Shown here one piece after another: positions 36,653-45,677 of a stretch of DNA of 64,000 nucleotides. The DNA is from Limnohabitans sp. MMS-10A-192 (GTDB lineage: Bacteria; Pseudomonadota; Gammaproteobacteria; Burkholderiales; Burkholderiaceae_C): assembly GCF_003063335.1 (NCBI RefSeq), contig NZ_NERX01000004.1, positions 62,001 to 126,000 of the forward strand, in the 5' to 3' direction. Positions within the stretch are counted from its first letter, which is position 1, and every line of letters starts with the position of its first letter. The notes under the pieces are model-generated. The model was given only the letters and a program-made list of their open reading frames with translations, ran no database searches and was not told the DNA's origin. The translations under genes and the position numbers were made by a program.

Positions 36653-37063
36653 TCAGCCCGGACCTTGCCCAGCCGCGTATTCGGCCCGTTGGATCAGCTC
36701 GACCTTGTAGCCATCGGGATCGGTGACAAAGGCGATCACGGTGGTGCCGCCTTTGACGGGGCCGGGTTCGCGGGTCACGTTGCCCCCCGCGGCTTTGATC
36801 TTCTCGCAAGCCGCATACGCATCGGGCACGCCCAGCGCGATGTGACCGTAGGCCGTGCCCATGTCGTAACTTTCCGTGCCCCAGTTGTAAGTCAGTTCCA
36901 GCTCGGCATGGTCGGGGTTGTTGCCGTAGCCCACAAACGCCAGCGAGTATTTGTACTCCGGGTTTTCCGAGGTGCGCAGCAGTTTCATGCCCAGCACCTG
37001 GGTGTAAAAGTCGATGGCGCGTTGCAAGTTGCCGACGCGCAGCATGGTGTGAAGAAGTCTCAT
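36653..37063 (-). CDS. gloA: Lactoylglutathione lyase (glyoxalase I)
   Basis: A 136-residue metal-dependent glyoxalase I that converts the methylglyoxal-glutathione adduct to S-lactoylglutathione. [20 protein letters not shown] and the metal ligands in [23 protein letters not shown] and [13 protein letters not shown] (His, Glu, His, Glu) are all visible. The short length and [10 protein letters not shown] stretch fit the Ni/Co-activated bacterial type. ATG 37063 is chosen; the frame is open further upstream without conservation. It is divergent from another VOC-fold gene, with 242 bases between starts in which I see no gene. Confidence 0.95.
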   Translation of the reverse strand: MRLLHTMLRVGNLQRAIDFYTQVLGMKLLRTSENPEYKYSLAFVGYGNNPDHAELELTYNWGTESYDMGTAYGHIALGVPDAYAACEKIKAAGGNVTREPGPVKGGTTVIAFVTDPDGYKVELIQRAEYAAGQGPG

Positions 37064-37305
37064 GAGATGGCTCCAAGGGTGAAGAGTCGTTTTTGATCCA
37101 AGGCCATTGCAAAGGCAGGCCTTTGTGGGGACAGCGATGGGGGACTGAGATGGTCTCAAGAGCGTAGCTTGCCCCATGGCGCTTGGCGGTGCAATCCCTT
37201 GGGCGACGGCATGCATGCCGCCCCATCCCCAAGCCACTCAGCAGACACAGCACATGGTCCACAATCAACGGGTCCAATATCGGACTTCATTCAATGGGGA
37301 TTGCA

Positions 37306-37683
37306 ATGTTCAGCCATGTCATGGTCGGGGTGAAAGACCTCGAAGCCTCTAAAAAGTTTTACGACGCCGTCTTGGGCACCTTGGGGCAGGCCCCGGGGGT
37401 GGGCAACAACAACCGTTATTTTTACCGCAGTCCCGCCGGTTCGTTTGGCATCACCACGCCCATCAATGGCGAAGCCGCCAGCGTGGGCAACGGCAGCACC
37501 TACGGGTTCAAAGCGGCTTCGATCGAGCAAGCCGACGCCTTCCACGCTGCAGGCATTGCCCATGGCGGCGTGACTTGCGAAGACCCACCCGGTTTCCGTG
37601 AAGGCCCTGCAGGCAAGCTCTACCTGGCTTATCTGCGCGACCCGGACGGCCACAAGATCTGCGTCTTGCATCGCCCTGGATGA
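37306..37683 (+). CDS. VOC family (glyoxalase-fold) protein
   Basis: A 125-residue single VOC domain: FSHVMVGVKDLEASKKFYDA at the start and YLAYLRDPDGHKICVLHRPG at the end, the usual beta-alpha-beta-beta-beta frame. Family members include dioxygenases, glyoxalases and antibiotic-binding proteins; the reaction is unknown. A slightly longer start (MGIAMFSHV) is possible. Its stop overlaps the start of the RIO kinase gene by four bases (ATGA). Confidence 0.85.
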   Translation: MFSHVMVGVKDLEASKKFYDAVLGTLGQAPGVGNNNRYFYRSPAGSFGITTPINGEAASVGNGSTYGFKAASIEQADAFHAAGIAHGGVTCEDPPGFREGPAGKLYLAYLRDPDGHKICVLHRPG

Positions 37684-38561
37684 AGGCTCCGCCAAGGCTG
37701 CAAACCCTGGTTGACGAGGGTTTGATCGACACCGTGGTCCGCCAGCTCATGAGCGGCAAAGAGGCCATGGTGTTTGTGGTGCGTTGCGGCGACGAAACCC
37801 GCTGCGCCAAAATCTACAAAGAAGCCACCCACCGCAGCTTTCGGCAGGCGGTGGATTACACCGAAAACCGCAAAGTCAAAAATTCTCGCTCGGCCCGGGC
37901 CATGGCCAAAGGCAGCAAGTTTGGCAGGCAAGAGCAAGAAGCCGCCTGGCAAAGCGCCGAGGTCGATGCGCTGTACCGCCTGGCCGCAGCCGGTGTGCGC
38001 GTGCCCCGGCCCTTCAACTTTTTTGACGGCGTGCTGCTCATGGAGCTGGTGACCGATGCGCACGGCGATGCGGCCCCGCGCCTGAACGATGTGGCCTTCA
38101 CGCCAGATCAAGCCCTGCAGCACCACGCCACCTTGATTGGCGAAGTGGTGCGCATGCTGTGCGCGGGCGTGGTGCACGGCGATTTGTCGGAGTTCAACAT
38201 CTTGCTGGCGCACATGCCCGGTGAGGGCGATCTGCCGGGTGTGGACGAGCCGGTCATCATCGACTTGCCGCAAGCCGTGGACGCTGCCGGCAACAACCAC
38301 GCCCAGCGCATGTTGCTGCGCGATGTGGCCAACCTGCGCGGCTACTTCGGGCAATATGCGCCCGCGCTCCTCAAGACCGACTACGGCCCTGAAATCTGGA
38401 GCCTCTACCAGGCCGGATTGCTCAGCAATGAGACACCGCTGACCGGGCATTTTGAGGGCTCCACCGCCGATGTGGACATGGCTGCTGTGTTGCGAGAGAT
38501 CGACGATGCGCGCGATGAAGAAACCGCTCGGCGATTGCGCATGGCAGCGCCAGCGGTTTGA
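37680..38561 (+). CDS. RIO-type serine protein kinase
   Basis: A 293-residue atypical kinase of the RIO1 family. The ATP-binding start is MSGKEAMVFVVRCGDETRCA KIYKEA with the conserved Lys; the loop KVKNSRSARAMAKGSKFGRQ is typical of RIO1-like proteins; catalytic HGDLSEFNILL and metal-binding IDLPQAVD are intact. Bacterial RIO proteins exist in many Proteobacteria, with unproven substrates (possibly ribosome-linked). It overlaps the VOC gene at its start and the tRNA-modification gene at its end, so three genes form one coupled unit. Confidence 0.92.
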   Translation: MKAPPRLQTLVDEGLIDTVVRQLMSGKEAMVFVVRCGDETRCAKIYKEATHRSFRQAVDYTENRKVKNSRSARAMAKGSKFGRQEQEAAWQSAEVDALYRLAAAGVRVPRPFNFFDGVLLMELVTDAHGDAAPRLNDVAFTPDQALQHHATLIGEVVRMLCAGVVHGDLSEFNILLAHMPGEGDLPGVDEPVIIDLPQAVDAAGNNHAQRMLLRDVANLRGYFGQYAPALLKTDYGPEIWSLYQAGLLSNETPLTGHFEGSTADVDMAAVLREIDDARDEETARRLRMAAPAV

Positions 38562-39331
38562 TGGGAAATGATCGTTTGAAAACGCCACATGCCGTCTCAC
38601 GCCTGCGCACCGAGCGACTGGCCCGCAGCGCCAAGCCCTTCATGGCCCGTGGCGGCATCAAAGGCGAGCGCTGCCCTGGCTGCCGCTTGGTGCCCAGCCA
38701 CTGCATTTGCGCGCTGAGCCCCGAGCTGCCCACGCAAGCGGGCATGTGTTTGCTCATGGCCGACATCGAGCCGCTCAAACCCAGCAACACCGGTTGGCTG
38801 ATCGCCGATGTGGTGCAACACGCCTTCGCCTTTGCTTGGGCCCGCACCGAGGTCGACCCCGCCTTGCTGGCGCTGCTGGCCGATCCGCAATGGCAGGCCT
38901 TTGTGGTGTTTCCGGGCGAATTTGTGGCGCCCGAGCGGGTGGTGCACGAGCTGCCGGTTTTGTCCGAAGGTCGGCGCCCCTTGTTCGTCTTGCTCAACGC
39001 CACTTGGCCCGAAGCCCGCAAGATGTTCCGCAAAAGCCCGTACCTGAACCATTTGCCTGTGCTCAGTTTGAACCCTGAGCAAGTGTCACGCTACCAGCTG
39101 CGCCGCTCAAGGCGGGAGGACCATTTGTGCACCAGCGAAGTGGCATCGCTGTGCCTGGAATTGGCAGGCGAGTCCCATGCCGCCCAGACTTTGCAGGCTT
39201 ATTTGGATGTCTACACGCACCATTATTTGCAAGCCAAGCACCAGTTGCCGCCCGACCTGCAAGGGGCCGCGCACGCCCAGTGGCGAGCAGTCAGAAGCGA
39301 GATGTCGCCACCGATTGGGCCTGAACTTTGA
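38561..39331 (+). CDS. tapT: DTW-domain tRNA-uridine aminocarboxypropyltransferase (TapT/YfiP-like)
   Basis: A 256-residue protein of the DTW family, which adds the 3-amino-3-carboxypropyl group from SAM to uridine 47 of tRNA (acp3U). Zinc-binding cysteines C38, C41, C48 and C50 (RCPGCRLVPSHCIC) and EPLKPSNTG are present, as are RKSPYLNHLPVLSLNP and the CTSEVASLCLEL motif. The signature Asp of D-x-T-W is Asn here (LLNATW, N146, codon AAC at 38,996). Its ATG overlaps the RIO kinase stop by one base. Function is likely retained in other features but should be tested. Confidence 0.85.
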   Translation: MGNDRLKTPHAVSRLRTERLARSAKPFMARGGIKGERCPGCRLVPSHCICALSPELPTQAGMCLLMADIEPLKPSNTGWLIADVVQHAFAFAWARTEVDPALLALLADPQWQAFVVFPGEFVAPERVVHELPVLSEGRRPLFVLLNATWPEARKMFRKSPYLNHLPVLSLNPEQVSRYQLRRSRREDHLCTSEVASLCLELAGESHAAQTLQAYLDVYTHHYLQAKHQLPPDLQGAAHAQWRAVRSEMSPPIGPEL

Positions 39332-39376
39332 GGCCATGCACCGTGCCCTGCGCGAAGGGTGGCATGGCGTGCCGAA

Positions 39377-39928
39377 TCAGGCAGCTGTTTTGCCCGGCAT
39401 TTCAAAAACCAGACAGGCCGTGCTGGCATGGGCGTACAGGGTGCCATCGGGTCCGACCAGGCGGGCTTCGGCGGTGGCCAGTTGGCGGCCGCAGTGCACC
39501 ACTTGGCCAATGGCCCGCACGCGCTGCACTTTGGGGGTGAGGGCTTTGACCAGCTTCACGCTCAGGTCGGCCGTGGTGTAGCCGCGCCCGGGCGGCATCA
39601 TGGTGTGCACCGCGCAGCCCAGCGCGGAGTCGAGCAAGGTGGCAAACCAGCCGCCGTGCACCGTGCCCAGCGGGTTCATGTGGTCCAGCCCGGGCGTGCC
39701 CTGAAAGATGGCTTGGCCTTCACTCACGTCCACCAGCACGAAGTTCAAAGTCTTGGCGATGCTGGCATACGGCAGTTCACCCGACAGCAAGCCTTGCATG
39801 ACCTCCAGCCCCGTCTTGCCTGCGATTTGTTCGCGCGTGGCCACGCCAGGCCCTGCACCAGCGTCCAAGCGGGCACGCACGATGCGTTCATCTTCTATCC
39901 AGGTTTCGAGTTCAGAGGGGCGTGTCAT
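39377..39928 (-). CDS. PaaI family hotdog-fold thioesterase
   Basis: A 183-residue hotdog-fold protein. The catalytic region is HMNPLGTVHGGWFATLLDSA, with the G-x-VHGG pattern of PaaI-type acyl-CoA thioesterases, followed by YTTADLSVKLVKALTP. It should hydrolyse aryl- or acyl-CoA esters to protect CoA pools. ATG 39928 gives MTRPSELETW; the frame is open for 33 more codons without conservation. It lies near the CoA-ligase island at 40-43 kb on the same strand, 138 bases after it, and might serve it. Confidence 0.85.
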   Translation of the reverse strand: MTRPSELETWIEDERIVRARLDAGAGPGVATREQIAGKTGLEVMQGLLSGELPYASIAKTLNFVLVDVSEGQAIFQGTPGLDHMNPLGTVHGGWFATLLDSALGCAVHTMMPPGRGYTTADLSVKLVKALTPKVQRVRAIGQVVHCGRQLATAEARLVGPDGTLYAHASTACLVFEMPGKTAA

Positions 39929-40066
39929 CTTGCAGTTAATTGGGAAAACATGGTGGAAAAAATTGATCGGCCAGCGGCTGAAAGCGAGCCGATTATTGTG
40001 TGCCTCCAAGGGGCAGGTTCTTCGCATGCTGGCCAGCGATTGCGCCAGACCGCAACGAGAAGTCGA

Positions 40067-40963
40067 TCATTTCAAAGCATCGGTCATGATGAAGTTGTAT
40101 TCCAGGGTGAAGAAGTCCCGGTCCATGACTTTGCCGTCCGGTGCTTGACCAGGCGTTTGAGGCTTGAAGTCTGCGATCAAGGAGGGGCGAACGCCAAACA
40201 CGGCATCGCTGTACAGGTTCTTGCTGGTGCGGTCAAAGATGTGGGTGATCAGTGGACGCTGGCCAGGGGCCTGAATGCGGAAGTGCAAATGCGCAGGGCG
40301 CCAGCTTCTGCCGGTGGTGGCCTGGAGCATCTGGATGGCGGTGCCGTCTTGCGGGACGGGGTAGTCCACTGGCAAAACCGACCAGAAGCTGTAGCGTCCG
40401 TCGGCACCTGTGGTGAGGGCGGCCCGCGCCCAAGGCCCGTTTTCTTCAATCCCATCTTGCACGTCGTACAGCCCCCGGTCGTCAGAGTGCCACACATCGA
40501 TCACGGCATTGGCCACGGGTTGACCGTGGATGTCCAAGATCTGGCCTTGTGCATACATGGGCGTGCCGGCCGCACCTGCACTGATGTCTTCGCCCATCGC
40601 AAACTGGGGCGCATTCTCAAGCAAGAAGGGGCCAACCAAAGTGGGCTCCGTGGCGTGTTCCGGACGGGGGTAGTCTTGCGTGACGGTCAGCATGGACAGG
40701 CCAAACGCGTCCGAAAAGATCATGAACTCGTTGCGGCCCGGTGAGCACCATTTGCCGGTCTCCTCCAGAAAGCTCATGGTGAAGGCCCACTCTTCGGCGG
40801 TGAGTTTGACCTCTTTGGCAAAGCTGTGGATGTGCTTGATCAAGGACAGCATCAGCTCACGCAGCCGTGGATCGGGCGTTTTCGAGTAACGCGCCAGCAC
40901 CTCTTCGGTGATCAGGTGCAAGGCGTCGTAGCGGTGTTCGGTGGTGTTGGGGGTGTCGCTCAT
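40067..40963 (-). CDS. Intradiol ring-cleavage dioxygenase (catechol/hydroxyquinol type)
   Basis: A 298-residue non-heme Fe(III) dioxygenase that opens aromatic diols between the hydroxyls. The iron ligands are visible: Tyr in DDRGLYDVQ, Tyr in GRYSFWSVLP, and two His in SWRPAHLHF. The N-terminal helical dimer domain (RYDALHLITEEVLARYSKTP) is that of the catechol/hydroxyquinol 1,2-dioxygenase family. It is slightly closer to hydroxyquinol enzymes by its length and start, but the substrate is open; no maleylacetate reductase or muconate cycloisomerase is next to it. It follows the CoA-ligase gene by 11 bases. Confidence 0.9.
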   Translation of the reverse strand: MSDTPNTTEHRYDALHLITEEVLARYSKTPDPRLRELMLSLIKHIHSFAKEVKLTAEEWAFTMSFLEETGKWCSPGRNEFMIFSDAFGLSMLTVTQDYPRPEHATEPTLVGPFLLENAPQFAMGEDISAGAAGTPMYAQGQILDIHGQPVANAVIDVWHSDDRGLYDVQDGIEENGPWARAALTTGADGRYSFWSVLPVDYPVPQDGTAIQMLQATTGRSWRPAHLHFRIQAPGQRPLITHIFDRTSKNLYSDAVFGVRPSLIADFKPQTPGQAPDGKVMDRDFFTLEYNFIMTDALK

Positions 40964-40974
40964 GATGGAACTTT

Positions 40975-42591
40975 CTAGGATGAAAAATCGGTGGCCTGAC
41001 GGCGCAAGTGGTCTGCGGGTTTGAGTCTGAATTTGGCGATCTTCATGGAGCCGGTGTGCGGCAGACTGTCGACCATGACGATGTAGCGGGGGCGTTTGAT
41101 GGGCGACAGTTGCAGCACGGCGTACGCATGCACAGCCTCTGGCGTGATGGCCGTGCCGGGGCGGGGCACTACGGCCAGCAGGATTTCTTCTTCGCCCAGG
41201 TCAGACGCCACACCAATCGATGCACATTCGAGGATGTCCGGGTGGCTGCCGATGGCCGAGTCGATCTCGGCGCCCGAGATGTTTTCGCCACGGCGGCGGA
41301 TGATGTCTTTCTTGCGTGTGAAGAAAAACAGGAAATCGTCGGCATCGCGGCGCACCAAGTCGCCGGTGAGGAACCAGCCGTCCTGGAAGCTGGCCGCTGT
41401 TTGTTCAGGATCTTTGAAGTAGCCTTGCATCAGGGTGGGTGTCTTGACCGCCAGCTCGCCCACTTCGCCGATGGGCAATTCTTGCCCGTCTTCGCCCATG
41501 ACGCGAACTTCGGGCCGTGCAATGGCCGGATCGGGGTGCGGTGATATGCAGCCCATGCTGCCCAGTTTGTGAGGGCCCATGAAAGGGTTGCTCAGCACGC
41601 CCGGGATTTCGGTCATGCCGTAGCACTCGATCAACACCGGCACATGAAAGCGTTGCTGGAAAGTGTCCAGCAAATCGCGGTTGAGCGGCGCCAAAAACAT
41701 CTTGCGCAGGCTGTGATGGGGGGCAAATTCTTCGATTGGCCTGCGCGCCAAAATCGCCGCTGCCGACATGATCACATTGACCTCTGTGGCGCGGGTCTCG
41801 GCGGCCTGTTGCCAGAAAGTGGAAGCCGAAAAACGGCGGATCAAGATCAAAGTGCCACCGCACGCCATGGCGCCGCCCAGCGAGTACATCAACGCATTGA
41901 TGTGGAACAGCGGCAGCACACACATCAGGCGCTCATCGGGCTGCAAATACATGCGGTGCACAAAGGCTTCGGCCGTGAGCAAGTAGCTGCGCTGGCTGTG
42001 CATCACCCCTTTGGGGAACCCGGTGGTCCCTGAGGTGTAGATGATCATGCAGGTGCTGTCGGCCGTGCCTGTGCGTGTGTTGCGGTCCGGTGTGCAGTCT
42101 TGCCATTGATGCAGCAAAGATATTTCACCCCCGGGCTGGTCGTGCTCGATCACCACTTGCCAAGGCACAGCGTTCATCTGGCAAGTGGCCTCTTGCACTT
42201 TGCTCAGGGCTTCGGGTGAGCAGATCACGCCGCGCACGCCCGCATGCTCAAAAATGTATTGGGCCTCGCGTGCTTCGAACTCCGGATTGCAGGGCACCAG
42301 GATGGCGCCCACACGTGCACAGGCATTGAGCAAGACCACCGTCGCCGGATGGTTGTAGGCCATGAGCCCGATGCGCTCGCCCGCTTGCACGCCGCGCGCC
42401 AGCAACCAAGCTACGGCACGGTCGGCTTGTTCGGCACAAGCTTGCCAACTCATGACGGTGCCTTGGTACTCCACCATCGGTTGATCGCCCAATCGGCGAA
42501 GCCGTGCCTGGAAAAATTGATCGATCGAGAAGTCGTGCGCATCAAATTGGCGCAGCACTTCCAAAGGCGTCATGAGCGTTGTTGCGGTCAT
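40975..42591 (-). CDS. AMP-binding acyl-CoA synthetase
   Basis: A 538-residue ANL-family ligase that activates a carboxylic acid with ATP and CoA. P-loop TSGTTGFPKGV, the adenylate motif YGMTEIPGV, FLTGDLVRRD and the C-terminal hinge RRGENISGAEI are intact; the final catalytic Lys is in GSMKIAKFRL. Its size matches medium-chain or CaiC-like acyl-CoA synthetases. The substrate is unknown, but the citryl-CoA lyase-like gene 16 bases upstream suggests a tricarboxylic or hydroxylated acid. ATG 42591 is used; a TTG three codons upstream is open. Confidence 0.9.
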   Translation of the reverse strand: MTATTLMTPLEVLRQFDAHDFSIDQFFQARLRRLGDQPMVEYQGTVMSWQACAEQADRAVAWLLARGVQAGERIGLMAYNHPATVVLLNACARVGAILVPCNPEFEAREAQYIFEHAGVRGVICSPEALSKVQEATCQMNAVPWQVVIEHDQPGGEISLLHQWQDCTPDRNTRTGTADSTCMIIYTSGTTGFPKGVMHSQRSYLLTAEAFVHRMYLQPDERLMCVLPLFHINALMYSLGGAMACGGTLILIRRFSASTFWQQAAETRATEVNVIMSAAAILARRPIEEFAPHHSLRKMFLAPLNRDLLDTFQQRFHVPVLIECYGMTEIPGVLSNPFMGPHKLGSMGCISPHPDPAIARPEVRVMGEDGQELPIGEVGELAVKTPTLMQGYFKDPEQTAASFQDGWFLTGDLVRRDADDFLFFFTRKKDIIRRRGENISGAEIDSAIGSHPDILECASIGVASDLGEEEILLAVVPRPGTAITPEAVHAYAVLQLSPIKRPRYIVMVDSLPHTGSMKIAKFRLKPADHLRRQATDFSS

Positions 42592-42607
42592 GGTGTCCAA
42601 CCCTTGT

Positions 42608-43417
42608 TCAGCGGGCCACGGGGGGGCCGTCGTAGGTCATGGCATGTTCGGCGGCGCTGGCGAGCTTGAAGCCAATGGGCCGCGTCTGCTCTTCCAGAAT
42701 GTGCGCCACCAACGATGCGGTGCGCGCCAGCAAAGGGATGCCCTTGAGCGCACCGGCGGGGTATCCCGCGTCCAGCAGCACAGCAGGAATGGCCGCGGAC
42801 ACGTTCATCGGGAAGGGGCGGCCATAGACGCCTTCGACTTGCGAAGCCAAAGCCTGCAAGGCACGCACATGCTCACCGGCCACGCCCCATTCTTTGGCCA
42901 GATCGATCAGTTTGGTCGCCCGTGGATCACCGAGTTTGTGCACCGGGTGGCCAAAGCCGGGCAGGGCTTGTTTGGCGGCGCGAAAAGCTTGCAGCCGTTC
43001 GCGCGCAATGTCTTCCAGTGTTTTGTCTTCTTGCGCCGCCTGCGCCAGCATCGCGATCAAGAGGTGTCCGGCTGTTTCAGAGGCCCCCAAAATCACCGGA
43101 CCACAGCCCAGCAGGCCCGCGGCCACGGCGCCTTGCACCGAGTCCGGCGCTGCGGCCAGGGTCATGCGTGCGGCTTGAACGGAGGGCACCAAGCCATGCT
43201 CAGCCAGTGACACCATGGTGGCATCGGCCACGCGCACCAAGTTGTCGCTGGGGGTTTCACCCGTCAACAAAAACAAAAAATACGCTGTGAAAGATTGCTG
43301 GCCAATCACATCGCGGCACAGGTCTTTGCCGCGCACGACGATGCGGTCCACCTCGGCAATGGCCATGTGCGTGGAGCCCGAGGGTGTGAATGCGCTGGAA
43401 GCGGGTGTGGTGCTCAT
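42608..43417 (-). CDS. Citryl-CoA lyase / citrate synthase-like protein
   Basis: A 269-residue protein carrying only the large-domain part of citrate synthase. The conserved His-Asp-type stretches GFGHPVHKLGDPRATKL and GRPFPMNVSAAIPAVLLDAG match citryl-CoA lyases and the C-terminal lyase part of ATP-citrate lyase. Such enzymes split citryl-CoA to acetyl-CoA and oxaloacetate, or cleave related beta-hydroxyacyl-CoAs. It is the first gene of the minus-strand operon, with the CoA ligase next. Together they could activate and cleave a citrate-like acid. ATG 43417 gives MSTTPASSAF; the frame extends to 43,471 without conservation. Confidence 0.85.
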   Translation of the reverse strand: MSTTPASSAFTPSGSTHMAIAEVDRIVVRGKDLCRDVIGQQSFTAYFLFLLTGETPSDNLVRVADATMVSLAEHGLVPSVQAARMTLAAAPDSVQGAVAAGLLGCGPVILGASETAGHLLIAMLAQAAQEDKTLEDIARERLQAFRAAKQALPGFGHPVHKLGDPRATKLIDLAKEWGVAGEHVRALQALASQVEGVYGRPFPMNVSAAIPAVLLDAGYPAGALKGIPLLARTASLVAHILEEQTRPIGFKLASAAEHAMTYDGPPVAR

Positions 43418-43583
43418 GTTCTGGGGCTCTGTGGAATATGGAAATTGCAAATCAGGGCGTAGTGCAAACACACACCCTGCGCGTCACTGTGATGTGCATG
43501 GCCATGGATTCGCAAGCGCGTTGGCGACAGCGCTTCAACGGGTTATTCCCAATGGGCGGATGTGGTGTGGCTTCCATAATGGA

Positions 43584-43600
43584 TTGGCAAATTTTGCGAA
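43584..43600. promoter_or_regulatory. Palindromic operator candidate TTGGCAAATTTTGCGAA
   Basis: Seven of eight symmetric base pairs match around the central T. It lies in the 213-base divergent gap between the citryl-CoA lyase-like gene and the ABC transporter, 31 bases before the binding-protein start and just after a CATAAT box (43,575-43,580) that could be a -10 element. The regulator is not next to it. Confidence 0.5.
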
Positions 43601-43630
43601 TTTCATCAACACAGACCTGAGGAATCAACC

Positions 43631-44824
43631 ATGCAAAAGCGGCCTTTCCTGAAAGCACTGGGTTCGTCCTTGTTGCTCTCTTCGACTTCGACATGGCTGC
43701 ATGCGCAGACCAAACCGATACGGGTCGGGAGCACCTTGTCCTTGACGGGCCCTTTGGCTGGCACGGCTGTGATGCACAAGATCGCTGGTGACATCTTCAT
43801 TGAACAACTGAACAAACGCGGCGGCTTGCTCGGTCGTCCTGTCGAGTGGGTGGTCAAGGACGACCAGTCCAAACCCGACCTCGCACGCACTTTGTATGAG
43901 CAATTGATTTCTGGCGACAACGTCGATCTGTTGATGGGCCCTTATGCCACCGCCAACTCGCTGGCGGCCATGGGCGTGGCTCAGCGCAATGGCAAGGTCT
44001 TGATCACCAATTCCTTCGGCATCCCTTCGCTGGCCAAGTACGACATGCACTTCCCCGCGTATGTCATGGGCATCGATCCGGGCACCACGGTGCCCAACAC
44101 CTTGCTCGATGCCATTGCCGCTGGCGGTGCCAAGCCCCAGTCGGTGGCCATCGTCACCAGCAAATTCCCTTCGGTGGTGTTCTTGTCGGTGGGCGCACGC
44201 GAGGTCTTCAAGAAGCGCGGCCTGCGTGAAGCCTTGTGGCTGGAGTGGGAGTTCGGTAACCGCGACTTTGGTCCCATTGCTTCGCGCTTGAAGGAAGCCA
44301 ATGCCGATGTGGTCTGGATCGGCTCGATCGGCGCTGAAAGCATTCAGTTGCTGGAGGCGATGAACAAGATCGATTACAAGCCGAAGATCCATTTCCACGT
44401 GTACCCCACACCCGGACCGCTGGCCCAATCGCCACTGGCGGCCAACGCGCTCACGCTGACCACCTTCGAGCAGCATGCGCCGTTCACCAACAACCCCGCT
44501 TATGCTGAAGCGATCAAGATGTACAACGAGCGCGCGGCCAAAGCCAATTTGCCCGACACCGTGTTCGAGTTGCAGGCGGCCAATGCCTTCACAGGTTGGC
44601 AGTTTCTGGAAGCGGGCATCAAGGGTTCAGGCAGCCTGGAAGATGCGAAGATTGCCGCATGGCTCAAGAAAAACCGTGTGGACACCATCATTGGCAAAGT
44701 CCGCTTCGATGGGCCCAACAACTACGGCGATGACCTGAACCGCATCAAGCAGTTGCAAGGTGGCAAGTGGGTCGTGATCCACCCCAAAGACGTCGCCTTG
44801 CCCGGCAGCAAGATGCAGTTCTGA
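43631..44824 (+). CDS. Branched-chain-type ABC transporter substrate-binding protein
   Basis: A 397-residue LivJ/K-family periplasmic binding protein with a signal peptide (ALGSSLLLSSTSTWLHAQ, cut about residue 26). IRVGSTLSLTGPLAGTAVMH at the mature start and LNKRGGLLGRPVEWVVKDDQ and LMGPYATANSLAAM are family features. In Burkholderiales such proteins often bind aromatic or short dicarboxylic acids rather than leucine. It is the first gene of the importer operon and starts 213 bases from the divergent enzyme operon, which suggests a shared substrate. Confidence 0.9.
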   Translation: MQKRPFLKALGSSLLLSSTSTWLHAQTKPIRVGSTLSLTGPLAGTAVMHKIAGDIFIEQLNKRGGLLGRPVEWVVKDDQSKPDLARTLYEQLISGDNVDLLMGPYATANSLAAMGVAQRNGKVLITNSFGIPSLAKYDMHFPAYVMGIDPGTTVPNTLLDAIAAGGAKPQSVAIVTSKFPSVVFLSVGAREVFKKRGLREALWLEWEFGNRDFGPIASRLKEANADVVWIGSIGAESIQLLEAMNKIDYKPKIHFHVYPTPGPLAQSPLAANALTLTTFEQHAPFTNNPAYAEAIKMYNERAAKANLPDTVFELQAANAFTGWQFLEAGIKGSGSLEDAKIAAWLKKNRVDTIIGKVRFDGPNNYGDDLNRIKQLQGGKWVVIHPKDVALPGSKMQF

Positions 44825-44825
44825 C

Positions 44826-45677
44826 ATGCCCAGCGCAGGGCTGTTACTCCAAGCGCTGGCCTCTGGCGTCTTTCTCGGTGCCCTGTATGGCCTCATCGGC
44901 CTGGGCATCGGTTTGGGCTGGGGCTTGCTCAGGCAAATCAACCTGGCGCATTTCGCATGGGTGTTCCTGTCGGCCTACATCACCTACGAGCTCAAAACGC
45001 GACTGGGTGTTGATCCGCTGCTTTCCTTGCTGGTGTTGGTGCCGCTGTTTGCCGCATTGGGCATGGCTTTGCAGTCGGTGTTCGCCCGCTTTGCCATCAC
45101 GCCCTTCAATTCACTGCTGGTGACGTTTGGCATCACGGTGTCGGTGGAGGCCTTGCTGCAATGGATCTGGAGCGCCGATTTCCGTCGCATGTCTTCGGTG
45201 TATGACGAGCACAAGTTCCGTCTGGGCACTGTGGTGGTGACCTATTCCGAGGCCTTGACCTTGGGCATGTCGCTGGCCGCTGTGGCGCTGGTTTGGTGGA
45301 TGCTGCACCGCACCGACATGGGCAAGTCGGTGCGCGCCAGCGCCGAAGACCCGGCGATCGCCACGGCCTTTGGCATCAACGCCAAGCGCCTGGCCGTTTT
45401 GTTGGCGGGCTTGTGTGCGGCGCTGGCCGCTTGTGCGGGCGTCTGCGTGGCTTTGACCTTCACACTCGCACCTTCGCAGATATTTGCCTGGGTCGGCGTG
45501 GTGTTCGCGGTGGTGATGATTGGCCGATTGGGCTCGGCATTGACGCCCTTGGTCGGTGGCTTGGTGATCGGCATCAGCGAGGCCATGACCCAGGCCTTGA
45601 TTGCGCCCACCTGGGCGCCTTTGGTGGCGTTCACGGTGTTGATCCTGATTCTTTTGCTCAGGCGTGGTGATGAATAA
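44826..45677 (+). CDS. livH: Branched-chain-type ABC transporter permease LivH-like
   Basis: A 283-residue inner-membrane permease of about eight helices. It has the LivH frame: GVFLGALYGLIGLGIGLGWG at the start, EDPAIATAFGINAKRLAVLL (the coupling loop) and the end LVGGLVIGISEAMTQALIA. It begins one base after the binding-protein stop and overlaps the next gene by eight bases, so translation is coupled. Confidence 0.92.
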   Translation: MPSAGLLLQALASGVFLGALYGLIGLGIGLGWGLLRQINLAHFAWVFLSAYITYELKTRLGVDPLLSLLVLVPLFAALGMALQSVFARFAITPFNSLLVTFGITVSVEALLQWIWSADFRRMSSVYDEHKFRLGTVVVTYSEALTLGMSLAAVALVWWMLHRTDMGKSVRASAEDPAIATAFGINAKRLAVLLAGLCAALAACAGVCVALTFTLAPSQIFAWVGVVFAVVMIGRLGSALTPLVGGLVIGISEAMTQALIAPTWAPLVAFTVLILILLLRRGDE

